From Armatimonadota bacterium (GTDB taxonomy: Bacteria > Armatimonadota > Zipacnadia > Zipacnadales > VGFC01): a stretch of DNA of 7,375 nt. The stretch spans positions 1-7,375 of the forward strand of contig VGFB01000186.1 of assembly GCA_016869015.1 (NCBI GenBank), read 5' to 3'. How positions within the stretch are numbered: the first letter of the stretch is position 1; each line of letters starts with the position of its first letter. Positions 5,112-7,375 of this stretch are shown in pieces. A program made the position numbers and the translations under genes. The notes below the pieces were generated by a model, which saw only the letters and a program-made list of their open reading frames with translations, ran no database searches and was not told where the DNA came from.

Positions 5112-6563
5112 ATGGCAGACTACCGCACGGAACACGACCTGCTGGGCGAGCGCGAAGTGCCCGCCGACGCGCTGCACGGCATTCACACCGAGCGCGCGCT
5201 CGAGAACTTCCCCCTCTCCCTGCGCCCGGTGAACCCCGCGCTGATCCACGCCTACGGCGCCGTGAAGCTGGCCTGCGCTCGCACGAACCACGAGCTCGGC
5301 TGGTGGGACGAGGCGAAGGCCGGAGCCATCGAGCAGGCTTGCTGCGAGATGATGGAGGGGCTACTCGATGAGCGCATCGTGGTCGATGCGCTGCAGGGCG
5401 GGGCCGGCACCTCGACCAACATGAACGTGAGCGAGGTGCTGGCGAACCGGGCGCTGCAACTCCTCGGCCGGCCGCTCGGAGACTCCGACTCGATCAGCCC
5501 CCTGGGGGACGTGAACCTCCACCAGTCGACCAACGACACCTATCCGACCGCCCTGAAGGTCGCGGCGATTCGGCTGCTGCGCGAGCTGGAGCGCGAGGTG
5601 ATCGCGCTGCTGGAGGCCTTCCAGGCCAAGGAGCGGCAGACCTCGGGCGTGGTGAAGGTGGGCCGAACGCAGCTGCAGGACGCCGTGCTGATGACCGTAG
5701 GCCGCGAGATGTCGGCCTACGCCGAGGCCTTCGCGCGGGACCGCTGGCGGATCTACAAGTGCGAGGAGCGGCTGCGCGTCGTGAACCTGGGCGGCACCGC
5801 CATCGGGACGGGTCTCGCCGCGCCGCGCAAGTTCATCTTCCGCGCGGTCGAGCATCTGCGGGACATCACGAACCTGGGGCTCGCCCGCGCCGAGAACCTC
5901 GTGGAGGCGACCCAGAACGCGGACGTGTTCGTCGAGGTCAGCGGCATCCTGAAGGCCTGCGCGAGCAACCTGCTGAAGGTCGCGACCGACCTGCGGCTGC
6001 TCAGTTCGGGGCCCGACGCGGGCTTCGGCGACCTGCGCATCCCCGAGCGCCAGGCGGGCTCCTCGATCATGCCCGGCAAGGTGAACCCGGTGATCCCGGA
6101 AGCCGTCTCACAGGCCGCCCTGACCGTCATGGCCAACGACCAGGCGATCACGATGGCTTGCTCCCTCGGGAACCTGGAGCTGAACCAGTTCCTGCCCCTC
6201 GTGGCCGACAGGTTGCTGGACAGCCTCGACCTGCTGAGGCGCGCTTGCGCGATCTTCCACAGGCTCTGCGTGGTCGGCATCGAGCCGAATGAGGCGCGCT
6301 GCCGCGAGCACATCGAGGGCGCGACGGCCACGGTGACCGCCCTCGTCGAGCGCATCGGCTACCACGCGGCCCAGGAGGTCGCCCTCGCCGCCCGGGCCCA
6401 AGGTCGCCCCGTCCGCGACCTCGTCGTCGAGCAGGGCCTCCTGACCGGCGAGGAGTTCGATGAGCTGATCTCACCGGAGAGCGTCAACCGGCTGGGGTCC
6501 AACGGCGGACTCCGGACTTCAGACCTCAAACCTCAGACACCGAACGGCACGCACGACACATGA
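5112..6563 (+). CDS. aspA: Aspartate ammonia-lyase (aspartase)
   Basis: A 483-residue member of the aspartase/fumarase superfamily, which forms homotetramers and converts L-aspartate to fumarate and ammonium. Visible signatures: GGAGTSTNMN (96-105), HQSTNDTYPT (137-146), GRTQLQDA (184-191), and the mobile catalytic loop GSSIMPGKVNP (316-326) with the probable catalytic base S318. GRTQLQDA with Q at residue 187 favours aspartase over class II fumarase, which has H there. GGAG at 5104-5107 precedes the ATG by four bases. It lies nine bases after hydE, and its stop overlaps the hydF start as ATGA, so it is part of the maturation operon. A plausible role is supplying ammonium for the azadithiolate bridge of the H-cluster; general aspartate catabolism is the alternative. 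The last 18 residues or so (from about 466) are encoded by a heptad repeat array and look like a non-conserved extension. Confidence 0.94.
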   Translation: MADYRTEHDLLGEREVPADALHGIHTERALENFPLSLRPVNPALIHAYGAVKLACARTNHELGWWDEAKAGAIEQACCEMMEGLLDERIVVDALQGGAGTSTNMNVSEVLANRALQLLGRPLGDSDSISPLGDVNLHQSTNDTYPTALKVAAIRLLRELEREVIALLEAFQAKERQTSGVVKVGRTQLQDAVLMTVGREMSAYAEAFARDRWRIYKCEERLRVVNLGGTAIGTGLAAPRKFIFRAVEHLRDITNLGLARAENLVEATQNADVFVEVSGILKACASNLLKVATDLRLLSSGPDAGFGDLRIPERQAGSSIMPGKVNPVIPEAVSQAALTVMANDQAITMACSLGNLELNQFLPLVADRLLDSLDLLRRACAIFHRLCVVGIEPNEARCREHIEGATATVTALVERIGYHAAQEVALAARAQGRPVRDLVVEQGLLTGEEFDELISPESVNRLGSNGGLRTSDLKPQTPNGTHDT

Positions 6564-6590
6564 GACCCGAGACCCGAGACGCTGGACCCG
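6507..6590 (+). repeat. Degenerate heptanucleotide array spanning the aspA-hydF junction
   Basis: Twelve 7-base units fit without a gap, consensus near AGACCYC; clear units are GGACTTC (6514), AGACCTC (6521), AAACCTC (6528) and two identical AGACCCG copies (6563, 6570). The middle units (6542-6562) are more divergent. The array starts within the shared ten bases GGCGGACTCC (6504-6513). Unlike the hydS-hydE copy it lies almost wholly in coding sequence, covering the aspartase tail, the ATGA stop/start overlap and the first ten codons or so of hydF. Confidence 0.72.
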
Positions 6591-7375
6591 GCGGCCTTGC
6601 CGCCCCCAAGGGCTTTCGCCTGCACATTGGGCTGTTCGGCCGGAGGAATGTCGGCAAGTCGTCGCTGCTCAACGCGCTGACGCGGCAGGATGTCTCCATC
6701 GTGTCGGACATTGCCGGCACCACGACCGATCCGGTGGAGAAGCCGATGGAGCTGCTGCCGCTGGGGCCGGTGCTCTTCATTGACACGGCGGGGATCGATG
6801 ATGTGGGCGCGCTGGGCGAGATGCGCGTCGCGCGGACGAAGCAGATCTTCGACCGGACGGACTTGGCGGTCATCATCGTGAGCCCCGACGGCTGGAGCGA
6901 GTTCGAGGAGGAGCTGCTTCACGAGTTCAAGACGCGGGAGACACCCACGATCATCGTCTTCAACAAGGTGGACGTGGAGGAGCCGCCAATCCCCCTCCTC
7001 GACCGGTTCAAGGCGGCGAAGACGCCGGTGGTGCGGACGGTGGCGGTGACGGGCGAGGGGCTCCTCGATCTGCGTGAGGCGCTGATCCGCTCCGCGCCGG
7101 AGGACTTCATCAACGCACCCTCGATCCTGGGCGATCTGGTCCCGGCGGGCGAGCTGGCGGTGCTGGTGGTGCCGATCGACCTGGAGGCGCCGAAGGGCCG
7201 GTTGATCCTCCCGCAGGTGAACGCGATCCGCGACGTGCTCGACAACGACGCGTACTGCATGATTGTGAAGGAGCGGGAGCTGCGGGATGCGCTCGACCGG
7301 CTGAACCGTCCGCCGTCGATTGTGGTGACGGACTCGCAGGCCTTCCTGAAGGTCGCGGGTGATACGCCGAACGAC
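6560..7375 (+). CDS. hydF: [FeFe]-hydrogenase maturation GTPase HydF, 3' end outside window
   Basis: The first 272 codons of HydF, the GTPase scaffold on which the diiron precursor is assembled before transfer to apo-hydrogenase. An N-terminal Era/TrmE-like G domain shows the P-loop GRRNVGKSS (27-35), a switch I TTTDPVE (54-60), DTAG (75-78) and NKVD (135-138). From about residue 185 the HydF dimerisation domain begins, with PIDLEAPKGRLILPQ followed by a segment containing VVTDSQAF. The C-terminal [4Fe-4S] domain with its three conserved cysteines lies past the window edge, so intactness cannot be judged. The ATG at 6560 overlaps the aspA stop (ATGA); no other ATG or GTG in this frame precedes the P-loop. 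There is no evident ribosome site, so translation probably depends on coupling to aspA. The first ten or so residues come from repeat DNA and are unlikely to be conserved. Confidence 0.95.
   Translation, partial: MRPETRDAGPGGLAAPKGFRLHIGLFGRRNVGKSSLLNALTRQDVSIVSDIAGTTTDPVEKPMELLPLGPVLFIDTAGIDDVGALGEMRVARTKQIFDRTDLAVIIVSPDGWSEFEEELLHEFKTRETPTIIVFNKVDVEEPPIPLLDRFKAAKTPVVRTVAVTGEGLLDLREALIRSAPEDFINAPSILGDLVPAGELAVLVVPIDLEAPKGRLILPQVNAIRDVLDNDAYCMIVKERELRDALDRLNRPPSIVVTDSQAFLKVAGDTPND

Noticed and set aside
5112..6563. Class II fumarase instead of aspartase
   Set aside because: The GRTQLQDA motif has Q where fumarases have H, and the overall pattern reads as aspartase. The two share a fold, so a biochemical exception remains possible.

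Overview
This window is one continuous [FeFe]-hydrogenase locus from a high-GC bacterium that lives, at least facultatively, without oxygen. The phylum cannot be read from the sequence. The degenerate 7-base repeats between genes resemble those of some uncultured high-GC lineages and cyanobacterial STRR-type repeats, but I would not assign a taxon from that. Gene density is high and no mobile element, tRNA, rRNA or CRISPR array is visible.

Layout. On the minus strand, running off the left edge, are a NuoE/HydC-type thioredoxin-fold [2Fe-2S] protein and a NuoF/HydB-type NADH:FMN flavoprotein (3' end missing). Their reading frames overlap. A 185-base divergent control region (1748-1932) separates them from a plus-strand cluster: a sensory [FeFe]-hydrogenase fused to a histidine kinase (hydS-like), the radical SAM maturase HydE, an aspartate ammonia-lyase, and the GTPase scaffold maturase HydF (cut by the right edge). 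HydG, the catalytic HydA and a response regulator are not in the window; the first two are expected nearby or elsewhere in the genome.

How the genes fit together. NuoE and NuoF are the NAD(H)-linked electron-transfer arm of a multimeric, probably electron-bifurcating hydrogenase. HydE and HydF, with HydG, build the diiron subcluster of the H-cluster. The aspartase, between two maturase genes, may supply ammonium for the bridging azadithiolate ligand. The hydS product keeps the H-cluster cysteines but has lost residues tied to fast catalysis. It carries a C-terminal kinase module, so it most likely senses H2 or redox state and signals to an unseen regulator.

The most unusual structure is not a gene. 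Degenerate heptanucleotide arrays (consensus near NGACCYC) fill the hydS-hydE gap and the aspA-hydF junction, and similar heptads lie inside hydE. At the aspA-hydF junction the array encodes the aspartase C-terminal tail, its stop codon, the HydF start codon and the HydF N-terminus. Inside hydE it coincides with an apparent in-frame insertion.
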